From contig NC_135781.1 of the NCBI RefSeq assembly GCF_028453695.1, positions 13,701,640-13,765,639 on the forward strand: a DNA stretch of 64,000 bases, given 5' to 3'. The position numbers and the translations under genes are program-made. Positions within the stretch are counted from its first letter, which is position 1. Each line of letters begins with the position of its first letter. Below are positions 48,401 through 60,507 of the stretch, one piece after another. Source of the DNA: Augochlora pura (Eukaryota; Arthropoda; Insecta; Hymenoptera; Halictidae). The notes beneath the pieces were generated by a model that had not been told where the DNA came from, ran no database searches, and saw only the letters and a program-made list of their open reading frames with translations.

Positions 48401-50804
48401 AAAACAGCAACTGCGTTTGCAATGTGAAATATATTCAACGTGGGATACTTGTAAAGAATTGTATAATTTTATTCTACATCTTTTAGAATTATCCTGTGCA
48501 TTGTTCAGGGAATCAAGATAGCTATTAATTCACTTGAACAATTTTTAAAAAATCAAGACTTTTTTCAAAATGTTTACTCGTTTCAATGTGTTCTCTTAAA
48601 ACTATTTTACATCTTGACCTTATAAAAGTCTGTCAAGGATATTTTCCTTTAACAGAGTTCATCTATGCTAGTCACAACATAACATTTCTGGGTATCCTGT
48701 ACAAGCTATTAATGTTGAATAAATATACGCGTTACAACAGAAAATATTATTACCAAATTCTGGTTTATCATACAAAATTGGAACACTTCTACAAAGTAAA
48801 ACGCGTTCAGAAGGCTTGGAACACCAGCGTCGTTTATTATCTATAACGATAACCGTTATGAATGTAAGACAACGTATAATTTAACTAAGATGAATGCTGC
48901 TCGCCAATGCGAACATTTTCGAGATTGAACGAGGCAGTTGCGGGGCCAATGTTGAACTCCCAGGAGCGGACCGATAACGTGCTCACGAGTGAAATCCTAT
49001 TAGAATGGCCGAAAAGGGGGAACTCCTAATTGCCATTCGACTTCGAGCTACTTTCACTTGCACTTTGATTCTACGGGCTTTATTTCCGCATAATAAGCGG
49101 GTGTGAATAGGCTCGACTGTTGCTTCTGCTTTATAACTCGGCGCAAGTAAGTTGTCCCGTGTTTCGTTTTGTTGTCCGGCTGCTTCGACCTTGCCTGCCT
49201 CCCTATTCTCTCATCTCCCTCCCAGTTCTTCTCTCGTTCTCTATCGTTCTCACGCGAATGAAAGGAATGAATAATTAGAAAGAGAAAGAGACCGCGAGGA
49301 AAAGAGAGAGGGAACGAGAAAGAGAAAGAGAGAGAGGGCGCGCGGAGGCTGAAAGTTTCTGGCCAATTAATTAAACGAAGAAAAGCTAGACAGTAGAGCA
49401 TAAGCGACATTAGAGCAAGCGGGACAGGATAATTTAAAGAGTTATGCGACAATTTAACTGCGATTATCACTGTACAATCCCTTTAACAGCACGCCGTTAT
49501 AGAAACGCGCCAATTAGTAGCATAATCTGGCGTTAATGGATTCCAGATACCCTAGAAGGCAATAGAGCTCTGGAATAAACGACAGGGGGAAACAATTTAC
49601 CATTCGCTCGTCGGGAATGCCGTCAGCTCCCGGGAAAACAATCTTAGCCTTGAATGTTCCTCGGTAAACGATATTGTCCCTTAACTGTGAAATTTCTCCT
49701 TTTCAATCAACTTTTTATCAACTTCGGAGTCTAATTATATACCGATCCTGTTCTCGCCTCCAACTCTGCGCAAACTGCCACTATCTGGAAAATGTAAAAC
49801 GTTGCCTAAAGTAGCAATTTGTTGTTACACTGATTCTTTCGTAACTAGTTTGTTGTTCAAAAAAGAACTCTGCATATAATCAGTAATATTTACTACCATA
49901 TCCTCAGTAAGCATAACATCTTAAAATGAGCCATACAGTGTACAAACCTAGTCCTATTTTTCCGAACATTGCTTCCCAAAATCCATATATTCGAAATTAT
50001 TATTTCTTATATTCTGTGTCTATTACTTCTAATTGTACAACAAATACATCGTCCTGAAACAAACAATGTTTGTCACCTAGAATCGCAAACTATAAAGAGG
50101 CCCTTCGAAACGAGTCAGTTAAAGAAACAAAGAGAAAAGAAAACTGAGAAACAGCAACGGGTTCTTGGAAGCGTCATCAAATCATCGCAAACGCGACTCG
50201 CTCTTCTTATTCCCTGCTCAGTGTCAAGTCATATGTCAAAGTGTTCCTGGCCTTAACTCCCCGGCCACACGGAGCGATCCGCGATGGCAGCGACGAGGAC
50301 GAGCCTTCGCTGTGTCGAACATTCCTGTCGCTTGCATGTTTATACCGTGCTTTGATCACGGGCCATTCGAGGATACATCAAAAGGAAAGACTAGCTTGCC
50401 TTCTATTCACACAGGAGCCACCGTAAATCATGAAAGCGCGCCACTTCGTGACACGCATTAACGTAAGTACGCCATGACGAATGTAATGAATAATCGAGGC
50501 CACAGTGTCATCTTTGCATCCGTGGTACACGGGGAAACGTCTGCACAGCTGCGAGACACCGGGAGATGAATGAAACCACCCCCGCGATAGTTTATGCAAA
50601 CGAGTGTCCGTGAATCAGCCATTTCTCGGTTTCTTATTACCAAGTCGACGCGGACTGTATTCAGAGACCTCTCCAATTCGATAAAGTGAAAAGTGAGTCA
50701 ACGGTTACATCCCACATTCTTCTACCGCAGTTTCCTTCGTTCGAGACTGTGTTTACAAACATTAGTTGTTGCTAACTATATCGAATGTCCTTTCCACGTG
50801 GATT
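42476..50804. other. Non-coding stretch with several GC-rich patches
   Basis: GC-rich patches lie at 42.9-43.6, 44.3-46.6, 47.1-48.1 and 50.1-50.7 kb, with AT-rich DNA at 43.7-44.2, 46.9-47.1, 48.2-48.9 and 49.7-50.1 kb. It holds a CAG/TAG triplet tract at 45397-45438, a GA-rich tract at about 49295-49336 and a hairpin, CGTAGAAA/TTTCTACG, near 48173-48197. The longest plus-strand frame (43222-43698) has no recognisable domain and is not called. Confidence 0.45.
45397..45438 (+). repeat. (CAG)n/(TAG) triplet microsatellite
   Basis: CAG repeats interrupted by TAG at both ends. In one frame it reads as a poly-Ser run, but in the CAG frame the TAG units are stops, so coding is unlikely. Confidence 0.9.
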
Positions 50805-50935
50805 TGATTCACGCGAATAAAAGTCGTGTAAATTGAATTCATAAGCATTAAAAGAAAAAATATTGAAAATCAAAGCTAGCAAAAATTTCATAAATACATG
50901 TGTACATATTTATTTCACATAACTTAATAAAAAAA
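50805..50935 (+). repeat. Dispersed repeat, copy 2 (matches 875-1000)
   Basis: It shares TTCACGCGAATAAAAGTCG, AAAGAAAAAATATTGAAA, CAAAGCTAGCAAAAATTTCA and ATTTATTTCACATAACTTAA with copy 1, in the same order and orientation. Its class is unknown. Confidence 0.5.
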
Positions 50936-51171
50936 AATAAATCAAACCTGCGAATAAAAAGTTCCGCGGAAATTCAGGTAAATTTGCCGCGTAAATAAAT
51001 ATTAAAAGAGCCGTGGTAACTGGGGAACTAGTGTGAAAAACGGAATGTTTCCATCATTGTTAATGTTTGTAAATACTGCAAAAATGTTACATCAAATTTA
51101 TTTATTATTTCATGTAGACTCATGCTTTGCTCGATTACACTACGAATTCCGTCCCACCCTGAATATGTATA

Positions 51172-51912
51172 CAGGGTGTCCAAAAAATGTCTCGCACCCC
51201 GGTATTGTGGCTGCATGCACAGTATAATGGGGACGCGTGTGTTGCAGCAACAAGAGTGATACCAGAATGATAGCCGATGTAGATGATTTGATAGCTCGGA
51301 TTCGTGGTGCCGTCGCAAATGTACGCGTGTAGACGCTTGCGGCCGTCGAAAGACAACCTACCCGGGCGACATGGTGTCTTGCTGTGGACGGTGGACATTT
51401 CGAGCATCGAATTGGAATCTAATCGGCCCTTTTCAGGACTACACAAAATAACGCTGGAAACTTCGGACATGTGTCAATTGTGAATAATTCGTGACCTGTG
51501 TTGGATAATAGTGCAGTGAAAGTGAACGTTAGTGTAATCTGTGTCGTTCTACATACATTTTACAACTTCTGGATTACAACATTTACAACTGAATGGGTGA
51601 GTTTTTCATTAATAATATTTGTGTAATTTTTGATATTAATAAGACATTTCTAAAATCCTTGTTTGTACTTCGAACGCGGCTCAAAGTCGTAGGGTAGACC
51701 TGACCTTCCGTCGCGCCGCGGGAATGAGATAGGCTTCAGCCAGTTGGCTCGCATGCGCAGCAGCAGGAAAATTCGTCCGTGCGCAGTCAACTTTATTCAT
51801 TAATAACTCGTAAACGAAGCCGCGGATTGCATTTTCGCTAAGGAAAAAGTTACTTGAAATGATCACATGTACCCCCCATTTCCGGAGTGCGAGACATTTT
51901 TGGGACACCCTA
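51172..51912 (+). mobile_element. TA-flanked IS630/mariner-type element, 741 bp, internally deleted
   Basis: TA lies at 51170-51171 and 51913-51914. The left end is CAGGGTGTCCAAAAAATGTC then TCGCACCCCGG; the right end, inverted, is TAGGGTGTCCCAAAAATGTC then TCGCACTCCGG. The ends agree at nearly all of about 31 positions. The interior starts with the tail of a transposase (51267-51422) followed by about 490 bp of untranslated sequence, so the deletion removed the 5' part of the gene and joined the left end directly to its 3' end. Confidence 0.88.
51267..51422 (+). pseudogene. C-terminal tail of an IS630/mariner-type transposase
   Basis: The frame reads MIADVDDLIARIRGAVANVR, then V, a TAG stop at 51330-51332, TLAAVERQPTRATWCLAV and DGGHFEHRIGI before TAA at 51420-51422. 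Known of the family: insect mariner/IS630-type transposases commonly end with a DLI-RI--AI-----L--V-----R--CV---GGHFEHL pattern after the catalytic domain. The DLI-RIR helix and the GGHFEH signature are both present; the catalytic DDD/DDE core is gone. Single internal stop, otherwise open. Its position next to matched terminal repeats supports the assignment of the whole element. Confidence 0.8.
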
Positions 51913-51914
51913 TA

Positions 51915-53239
51915 TATCATTAGATTATGCATCGTTTCCTCTGATTCATTGACTTTATCTCGTTCATTTCCATTCTAAGAAACATAAAAGTAAACAAATG
52001 AGGATTTTATGCGGAACTTCTTAGACTCAATTTTTGAAATTAATTTCTCGATTCTGGTAATAACATCTTTTACCATTAGTGTCCCCATTTTATTTCATTG
52101 GAAGGAAAGTAAAATTCAAAGGATTCTAAACATTCTTTTCCACAATCAATTCATAAAAGCTGTTTCATTTGCAATATTATAGCTGCGGTATCAGATTGAG
52201 GGACGCCGTCTCGTTAACCGATCAGGCTATTTATTTGCGTCGCCAGGAAAAACGAAAGCAACGAACGAAGCTTGGAAGCTTGCGAAATTTATGCGACAAT
52301 GTCGTTATCCAAGGATATTATTGCGAACGTTCCCGGGGGACCACGGTGGTATTCAGAAAGCAATTCGCTGTTGTACGCGGACCATTCCCTTCTTTTCACG
52401 ATCACCACCTGTATTGCCGTGGCGCACCCCGTTCGCCGATGTCGTCCCTTCTTTCGACCCTCGTCCGACGTCACGGTCGTTGTCGTCCCCTCGCTTCCTC
52501 CACTTAAAACCCGGTAATTACTCTGATGCCAGGCATTTAACGTTCGTACCGGTGCGGGGATTTTCTGTTTGCCGGCGGCATGCGGCACCTCCGCTGCTCT
52601 GTTGCTCGATCTCGCCCCCCCCCCCCGTCCCCTGGCCCCGCACCCGCCTCTTTTAGGCGAAAACACCTATTTTTGTTAGACCGAGAGAAGCCGAAACGAG
52701 CCCGGGCACGGTTGCAAGGTTATCAAGTCACGACAACAATTACCAGGTCGAGGTAACTTAACTCGAACTTTGGACAATTTGCATCAGCTGTTAAGATACA
52801 ATTAAAGGGAACCCGTGCAAATTACACGACAAACGGAATTAATAGAAAACACTATCGCGGTGAGAATTCGAAGTAACCGGGCTCGCAGACGGAAATCTTT
52901 ACTCCGTCATAATTATTTCGCGCGTTCGGCCTAAGACTGTTACATGCAATTGACACCTTCGCTGCTCTATTCTAATAGAATTATTTGTTCTGCGTCAAAA
53001 CTGAATTTGTACTCAGTTCGCGATTTTACATGCAAAACAATTGCACACTTTCTCAGGTTTTGTTTTGCTGTTAGTGCGTTAATTGACACGTTATAAATAT
53101 ACAGCAGAACAAACGACAAATAGTAATATAAAATTGACTTCTCTACGGATGCGTTTGGAGAAATTAAACGGAGATACAAATGAGCCGTTCAAAGCAAATG
53201 TGATATAAATCCACGTTTTGCTAGGCTCATTCAATATTA
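51915..53239. other. Non-coding stretch with a GC-rich patch and a C-run
   Basis: GC-rich at 52.2-52.75 kb with C-run at 52615-52626; AT-rich elsewhere. Open frames at 52.2-52.65 kb occur on both strands and carry no recognisable domain. Confidence 0.45.
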
Positions 53240-53243
53240 TTAA

Positions 53244-53482
53244 CACGTTACATGCCACATGTACCACCGATGGTACATGTTTACATGTTTATTTAAGTCG
53301 CTAAGAAGATAGTATCCAACAAATTTAGAAGTAAATAATTTATTTCCACCACAAGAATAAGTCGTAATAAGTCCGTTTCAGTGTTATAAATACGATAATT
53401 AATAATTACATATATCACCTTTTATTAGAATATGGAATATCCAGTGTGAAGAGTAGAGTAAAAACAGCATGTACAGAACGTG
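53244..53482 (+). mobile_element. Family E TTAA MITE
   Basis: TTAA lies at 53240-53243 and 53483-53486. The left end is CACGTTACATGCCACATG; the right end, inverted, is CACGTTCTGTACATGC. A subterminal palindrome, GTACCACCGATGGTAC, lies about 20 bases in, in the same position as CCACCGGTGG of the 22294 copy. The length is 239 bp. Confidence 0.78.
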
Positions 53483-53486
53483 TTAA

Positions 53487-56400
53487 ATCCTGTATAATTT
53501 AACATTTTATTTTACCTCTTTTTATTATTCTAAGTTGAAGATTAAAAGTGGCTTACATCAAACAGTTGTACCAATTTTTTACGTTATTGCATTTTGCAAA
53601 ACTTATAATTCAGTCTTCATTATCCATAAATTCCCTCTCTTTGACTTACAACGCAAATATTGGTACAAAGCAGTTATCGATAGTGTGTTGCGCATAATTA
53701 GTGCGATAATTTAAAGGTCAGCTTGTTGCGCCATTTCTTGTCGCGCCTGGTCGAGATAGTTCGGAGCAATTTAATCGATGAAATAAATCAGTGAACAATA
53801 CGTATCTCAAGATTTCTTCGTTATCGTAGGTGGATATAGGTTGAGAGTGAATTGAAAAATAGGTAGGAACGACGAGACACACGAGCTGGCCTAGAGAAAT
53901 CGAATACAGAATAGGGGGGAGGGCGCGCATTTTACGAGTCACGTCACGCAACACACGTAATGAACACATTAATCGGACAATAAACGGCGGAGAACTACTG
54001 TAATTCCATATGAAGTTTGTAACTGTTACAAACGGAAACACTCGTAAAAGTCGAAAACACTCGGCTCGAAGACGGCTATCGCCGCAGCGCGTCTTACATA
54101 TTCCTGAAATTGAGGAGCTGTGTAGTATTCGACAAAACCAACTTAGAAATGGAAAGTCAGCGTCGATGAAAAAGTTTGTTTCCTGAACTGATCCAATGTT
54201 CTAGGCGGTACATTATGTAACGCGAATAATGCGCTGATTGAACAATTTTTGCGAGATATCTACAATCGAATAACTGCTGCAGCGTGTGAAACTTTTTACA
54301 CATCTTTTATTCGACCTCCGAAATTTATTTAACCATTTGTTTACTCAAGCGAAACCGCCGTTAGTATGTAATATAGAAAAACGTCTAGGAGAAATAGTAG
54401 AACAAAGCTCATAGGAAAAGGAAAGAAATGTAATTAAACTGTAATTGAAATAAAATGGATGTTAACACGTTTTATGCCGATCTATTTTTACTCGACTTTT
54501 CACTCTAGTCATTTGTTATTTCACTAAAGCTTACTATATCATCTGTAATTATTAATAATCGTATATAATAATAGAACAAATTCATTACGATCAATTCTTG
54601 CGATGGAAATTAATTCTTTAATTCTAGATTTGTTATAACCTATTATATTTTTTAATCCATTAAATAAACATGCAAGCATGTACCATGTATTAATATACAC
54701 AGTTGAATCATGGATTATAAGCTCGGCTTTTAACACCAGGTTTACGAAGATTACTTATATACCTATCTCTACGGCACGCGGCAATTTGACGCATGCTAAA
54801 AGAATAAATATTTTGTAGAATAAATACTTTATTTTTAAAGGAATATTGTCATACATGTGTATTGATATCAAAATGGTACGGTATTTTATAAGTCCTTTAG
54901 TGAAAAATAAAATATTATGAAAAATTGCAGCATTTCGGGATGAGCGGAATTTTATATCATTTTCTGAATCTGAAAGGACATGCGCCCTATTTCATTTGAA
55001 ACGTAAATTCCGGAAATTTTCCACTTCACTATTTGCTGCTTCCTCCATTTGCATATTTTCACTTCATTGCATAATTTCAATTTCATCTTGTGTTTGATGA
55101 AGCTGCTTTCCCCTGTTGTTACTGCTTTCACCGGAACTACCATCTCTTAGACAGATTTTGTTTTCCAACATATATTTACCTCGTTTTGCCATATTCTATG
55201 TAGAAGGGTTATTCATCAAAGAATGTACAACTTGAATCGACACTAATGTTTTTGGAGTTACTTACAATAACGTGATATTTCTTCAATATGCAAACTAACA
55301 ATACTTCCATAAACTTAAATTTCAAAATATGCTTATACTATGATTATAGCTAAAATATAATATCACAGATTTTCTCAATGCTTGTCGGGTTTCAACAAGT
55401 GATTTTGCAAATAAAGAATGCAAGTGTAATCCTGTAACAGCCACTGGAGAATTGAGATAACGGAGTTTGTGTACTGTCTTATCATTGCGTCAACTTGAGT
55501 ATTCTTAGAGCCAGCTATATCACATAGAAAATTTCTAAATTCGAAGGCGTAGAAGAAAATAAATTTTGACAAATATTCCTTTCGCTAAATGGATAATTCT
55601 AATTATATATAGCAAAATATAAATCTAACAGATTTCCAAATTTTTCTATATGAAGTTGAAAATGCATCAGACTGACGCGCTTCGTAAGCTTAATGTTAAA
55701 GACAGAGATTTCACTGTCGAAAAGTTCCAATTTTGTACAGTAGCTGTTGGCAAGACGGCAAATTCTACTTATTAGGACAAAAGAAACTGCACGAGTTCTT
55801 CGCGCTCTGATTCCGCCAAATCGGCGAAGCACTGAACGATACTTGAAAACAGATTTCCATTGAATTTCGGAAAGCGAAATCTGTGTAAAATGAATGAAAA
55901 TCTGTAAGAATCCCGTTTGAGAGTTTTCGAGCATAAGATGACGTCGATTCGTATTCTTTCCGGAAGCTATCTTATTTATACTCACGCCAATCATCGAGTA
56001 GTAGTCAGCTTCACATTCTCTCTCTATTTCGGCGATATGTGGGAACGGCAGAGAATTTCTCTGCGAGCACAAGCTTGGTAGCGACGTCATCGATATCGGC
56101 AAGGGAACGCCGGAGATTACTTTAGTTTTTGGTAGAAAGTCGGGGCACGGAATATTCGCGGAACGGAAACAGAACGGATGGGGAACACGTTCTAGAGCCA
56201 TCGATAAATTCGTATTCGGCAATATAGTATATACGCTATTAACTCTTTCCCAGCCAGTGGTCAGTATTCTAACAGCGTTTTCTATCTATAAATTCTCGCT
56301 ATTCCGCCGACAACAGGGCAGCTTTACGTTTACCATCTAATCCGTTCAAACGTCTTTATTCGACGTGAACATATAAGTAAATCGCGTTTGATATTTTTAC

Positions 56401-57736
56401 AAGCGACTCGAGATATTTACAGTCACCTGCGAATATTTAATATTCGACTCGCATAAGAAGTAAAAAGATAATACAAGAGTCGTCAGTTTCTAATAAATTT
56501 CAAATACGAATTTTTAACAAGTTTGAAGTACGGATACAAATAGAAACAGAAGGTGAGAACAATAGCAGCTTTTTTAACATAATCATAGAAATCCAACTCC
56601 CGGATTCTGTCAAAGTCTCCGAAAATTTACAGAAAGCAGCACTTGAATTTAACTGTAATTTAACTCCAAGCCTTTAGAAATATAAGTTATTTAGTGAACT
56701 TTGATTTCGGAATATATTCCTGGTATAAAAGTACAATTTTGGCAGTTATTTTGTTTCCGATCGAACATTTTGGAGAAACATTTATTCCTTAATAAACACG
56801 ATTAATAAAATATGAAGTTTTATGCTATTTCTCAATTTAGTAGTACTATTTGAGAAATTGAATTATTACACGCTTACATGTAAAGGAAAAGACAAAATAA
56901 AGTACTATTATGCAAGTCCTTCAATTTTGTTAAAACATAATAATTGTTACTGTCCAACGAGAATTTTTCACATCTCCGAGTAAGTAAAACATGTTCTGTT
57001 TATATAATATATAAATACATGGAATATTAATTTCAGTAAATTTATAATTGTTTTCTTAGAGTAGAGATGGTAGCGGTGATAAATTAACTGTTACACCAGA
57101 ACAGTCTAAAAATGTTAATAATTGTTGTATTTCATTCAAGTCTTGGCAGAAAGTACTGAATCCAGGATAGTCAGAACCCCAGGCGATACATAACGTAAGT
57201 GTAAGTAATGACGCGTGCATTTATAGTGATCCAGCACGCGCAACGTATTTGAAGATGGTAGGCCCAGATGCACTGGCCAAGAATAGACTTATCAGCCAGA
57301 TAAATGTGACAACGAATGCGAGCTAGCTTTACCTGCGCGCCACGAAGCGATCCCAAGCGCCCATTATTTCCTTTCGCTATCTACCGCAGATGCATCGCAC
57401 TTACCAACTCGCCGCTTGCTGCAGCAGATAGTCCGCTCGCATCTGTGCACGCGGATTTCGTGCCTGCTATCCCTCCGAATCGCGGGACATTATCATAAAC
57501 AGGCCGAACGACTCGAAAATAGGTTATCAGCCGGCTTGGAATTCGATTAGCCATTCGCCGAGATATTCTCGATAGCCGGTCAACCGCTTCTCGCGCGATA
57601 TCGACGACGATCCGCGATCTCTCACGAAACTAATAGATATCAGTTCTAATTTATTAAGCAAAACGACGAATGTCTACATTTTGTGAAAACCTCCTCATCC
57701 AAAGTACGGAACATACTTCAGGTATACCTGATGGTA
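53487..57736. other. Mostly AT-rich non-coding stretch
   Basis: A lone TTAACACGTTTTATGCC at about 54464 looks like a family E end without a partner. The long minus-strand frame at 55599-56222 has no recognisable domain. A GC-rich patch lies at 57.15-57.65 kb. Confidence 0.45.
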
Positions 57737-57925
57737 TTTGGTTGGCAATTAAGTGATTGCGGATTTTGTTAATAGATGGTCTTAGCACGTTCTTTTGTTT
57801 TATTACAGTGTTCAAAGTATTTAAGTTAAATCTTGTTTTGTTACTGTCTAAACTTTCATCTGAAATATGGTGAGAAAATTGTATCGATTAGTTATTTAGT
57901 TTCGTTTTTTTATCATTGTTTGAAG

Positions 57926-58020
57926 ATGGAAGGACAAGAAGCGCATTTTAGACATATCTTATTGTATTATATCCAAAAAGGCAGGATGAAAGCATCTGAT
58001 CTATATTGTTTTCTGGCTGT
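57926..58020 (+). pseudogene. Mariner transposase N-terminal fragment, copy 1
   Basis: It reads MEGQEAHFRHILLYYIQKGR then MKASDLYCFLAVW. Known of the family: mariner transposases start with the helix-turn-helix segment HFRHILLFYFRKGK-A-QA-K-I--VYG. The match covers about 30 residues and stops where the second tandem copy begins. The DD34D catalytic region is absent. Confidence 0.75.
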
Positions 58021-58096
58021 TTGGACTTCCACCTTCAATTTAGTAAGAAAATTGTACCGATTAATTATTTAGTTTCGTTTTTATTACAGTTTGAAG

Positions 58097-58190
58097 ATAG
58101 AAGGACAAGGCGCGCGTTGCACACATATTTTATTACATTATTTCCAAAAAAGCAAGCATTGCAAGCACGATTTTTATGTTATATATAGTA
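58097..58190 (+). pseudogene. Mariner transposase N-terminal fragment, copy 2
   Basis: It reads IEGQGARCTHILLHYFQKKQ then ALQARFLCYI; the start codon is changed from ATG to ATA. It is more like the family in the YFQK-QALQA part than copy 1, so the two copies have decayed independently. Confidence 0.7.
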
Positions 58191-58318
58191 TATTAAAATG
58201 AAGCCTCGAAAGAAAGGCAGTGTCAAAATTGATTTGTCTAACTGAATAAACTTATATTTTTAAGCAAAAGAATTGAATTTTCCTTTTTATTTTGAATCCG
58301 TAATTACTTAGTTGTTGT

Positions 58319-58849
58319 TAGATATGTATATATTTGATTTATACATATATATGATAATATAATTATAATAACTGTATCGAGCACGCGGGACGCACGTGCT
58401 CACCGCAGCAAGGCCTGAACAAGAAGAAGGAACGACAAAAGAAGGGACGTCACGCGATGGAGAACAAACGAAAAACGCGAAGTGTCGTGGGTATAGGAGG
58501 GGCACATCGATTATCGATTAGATTATTAGGCCTGATTTCCAACAGTTGTCAACCCAATATGCTAGGCACAAAAATGTGTACTGTCGCTTAGCTTACCAGT
58601 TCTTCTGTGCAGTCCGTGTTATCCGTATCCTGCGTCTATCGGTATATGTAATTATATTTCTTTCACCGCACCTCTCAACCTTCTCTATATATAGTTATTT
58701 ACACAAGTGTTACACTACACAAGTGTTTTATTCCACCCAACCACACAACATAATTTTGTTTCGAAAATATAATGTTTGTCATCGTTGAAACTCCAACAGC
58801 CATATTTAGAAGAATTCAAATTGTTTAGCGAGATTATACAGTAACTTAA
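58319..58849. other. Non-coding stretch
   Basis: TA-rich to 58.37 kb, then mixed. No element recognised. Confidence 0.4.
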
Positions 58850-59032
58850 ACTCTCAGGAATGAATTTTTATACTAAAGAACAATCTATTTAATTTGTTCT
58901 TTTTTATTTATCGTCCATCACATTTCGTTCGATGAGGTTTTTCCGGCATTGCTGAGAGATTCTGTAGCAAATAGCTTTTCAATTGATTCTAATTTTGTTT
59001 ACACTTAGAATAATTATAATTTTAAAAAAACT
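58850..59032 (+). mobile_element. Family D TTAA MITE, degraded copy lacking its right end
   Basis: TTAA lies at 58846-58849. The left end is ACTCTCAGGAATGA (CCTCTTCAGGGATGA in the intact copy). The body follows the reverse complement of 33945-34164 closely: CATTGCTGAGAGATTCTGTA, GCAAATAGCTTTTCAA and TTTACACTTAGAATAAT. Similarity stops after TTTTAAAAAAACTTTAGG, before the CACGTAT right end. Confidence 0.8.
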
Positions 59033-60507
59033 TTAGGAAGATAATACAATAATAATAGTAATTTAATGCAAAATATATTGCACAAATTATCCTATTATAC
59101 GCAAGTAGTCGATAATTACTATTAAGTAGAAGCAATATTAAATAAACCAATTAAAAGAAAGAAAAGTATAGTTTCTGACCTTATTCTTATTGAAACAAGA
59201 GAAGCTAACGAGACTTACGACCATTGACGTCGGTGTATAAAAATGTTCCGGAAACTGTCGCCACTATAGTATCATAAGTTTCATCCAGTGCCAATAACAG
59301 AAACTGAAATTCCCAAGAACTACTTCACTCTTAAATTTACGATAGGGTTGACAATTACGTATCTCGAAATCTGAGAATTCCCGGTTAGCGTAACGATGCG
59401 ATTCTTCCTGCTCGGTCATTTTATTTCTGGTTTCAGGAGCCTCGTGAAAAAGTTCGGGATAGAGCCGACGAGATGAGTTTCTTGGATTGATTCTCAATAT
59501 TACATTTCGCTGCTGTATTCGGCTATAAATTTCAGCAGTCTCGATGGTTTACGACGTATCAATTGATATTAAAGGTCCGGAAGCGCGTTACCCAAAGTTA
59601 CCACGTAAAATCCGATGATTCAACGTTGAATGTAAAAACTAGAAATGAAACACTGCAGCATAAAAAATATTTGATCGTTGATCTTTTACAAAAAATTGTA
59701 TTCATATAAAATATCTAGCTTGCCACGGATATTTTTACGATATTTATAGAAATATAAAAAACACTGAAACAAAATTGATCATTCGTGAAATAAAAATTTA
59801 TTATGAAGTACATTTCAGTCATGTGACGCGGTTCTAGATACGTTCTTAGACACGTTTGATTGGTCGATGCGCCGACCCCACTTTGTCGTCGGAGCTTAGT
59901 GGGAGTGGCAAACAAGTAAGCGGCTAACCAATCACAGACAACTTAAAAAATATGAATCCAGTCATTTTAACCGGTACTGTAAGTTTAGTTTTAAGAAAGA
60001 TATATTATTAGCATAAATGCAATCCATGCAATTTCACTTAATGGTTCGTATTTAAGTGTCTCTACAAGACGAAGAGCCGCAATCATTCTTCGTGCCCGAT
60101 CATTTTTATTATCGATAAATCACTGGCCGATCGCATCGATCGACTGAGTTATTCTGACGACTCTAATTTTAAATGCGATTAGCATAATGCCCAGGACCAT
60201 AACGCATTGCGCATGTCTCTCTCTGCGAGGAAAGGCGCGCACGCGAACGCAGAATGCTGCGCCGCGACTAATAAGGGGTCTAGGAATCTTTGGTCGACCG
60301 TCATACGCCCCCATAACTCAGGATCAAAGTGAACGACGTTCCATAAAACCGCAGAGCGATAAGCGATCGCGAATATTCGCGCCAGCGCGACGATTAAAAC
60401 AGGATGCCTCTCGCGGATGCTACCACGGTGCATAAAACCTCTCGATGGGAACAATTGAATACACGGCACGTGTTTTTCGCGATAAATCGAAGACACTCGC
60501 GGTGGTT
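59033..60507. other. Intron sequence flanking the Rbp6 exon on its downstream side
   Basis: AT-rich to 60.0 kb, then a GC-richer patch at 60.17-60.5 kb adjoining the exon, with small inverted words (GCGATCGCGAATATTCGCGC). No element recognised. The patch could contain splicing or enhancer signals; this is speculation. Confidence 0.4.

Larger units (their letters stand above)
57838..58195 (+). repeat. ~172-bp tandem duplication inside the mariner element
   Basis: GAGAAAATTGTATCGATTAG at about 57872 and AAGAAAATTGTACCGATTAA at about 58045, and GAAGATGGAAGGACAAG at 57923 and GAAGATAGAAGGACAAG at 58094, are 171-173 bp apart. Each unit carries the same untranslated leader (TTATTTAGTTTCGTTTTT) and the start of the transposase. 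Confidence 0.88.
57737..58318 (+). mobile_element. Mariner deletion derivative
   Basis: The left end, after TA at 57735-57736, reads TTTGGTTGGCAATTAAGTGA then TTGCGGATTTTG, very close to the TTGGGTTGGCAACTAAGTGATTGCGGA start of hymenopteran/insect mariner elements. The right end near 58295-58318, inverted, reads AACAACTAAGTAATTACGGATTCAAA, a degraded partner. Between them are two tandem copies of the 5' leader plus the first codons of the transposase, and no catalytic domain. Confidence 0.8.

Noticed and set aside
54464..54736. Lone TTAACACGTTTTATGCC as a family E MITE
   Set aside because: No inverted partner followed by TTAA was found at the expected 200-250 bp on either side.
55599..56222. 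207-codon open frame on the minus strand
   Set aside because: No domain, signal peptide or family pattern recognised, and no convincing gene context; could be chance. RNA evidence would be needed.
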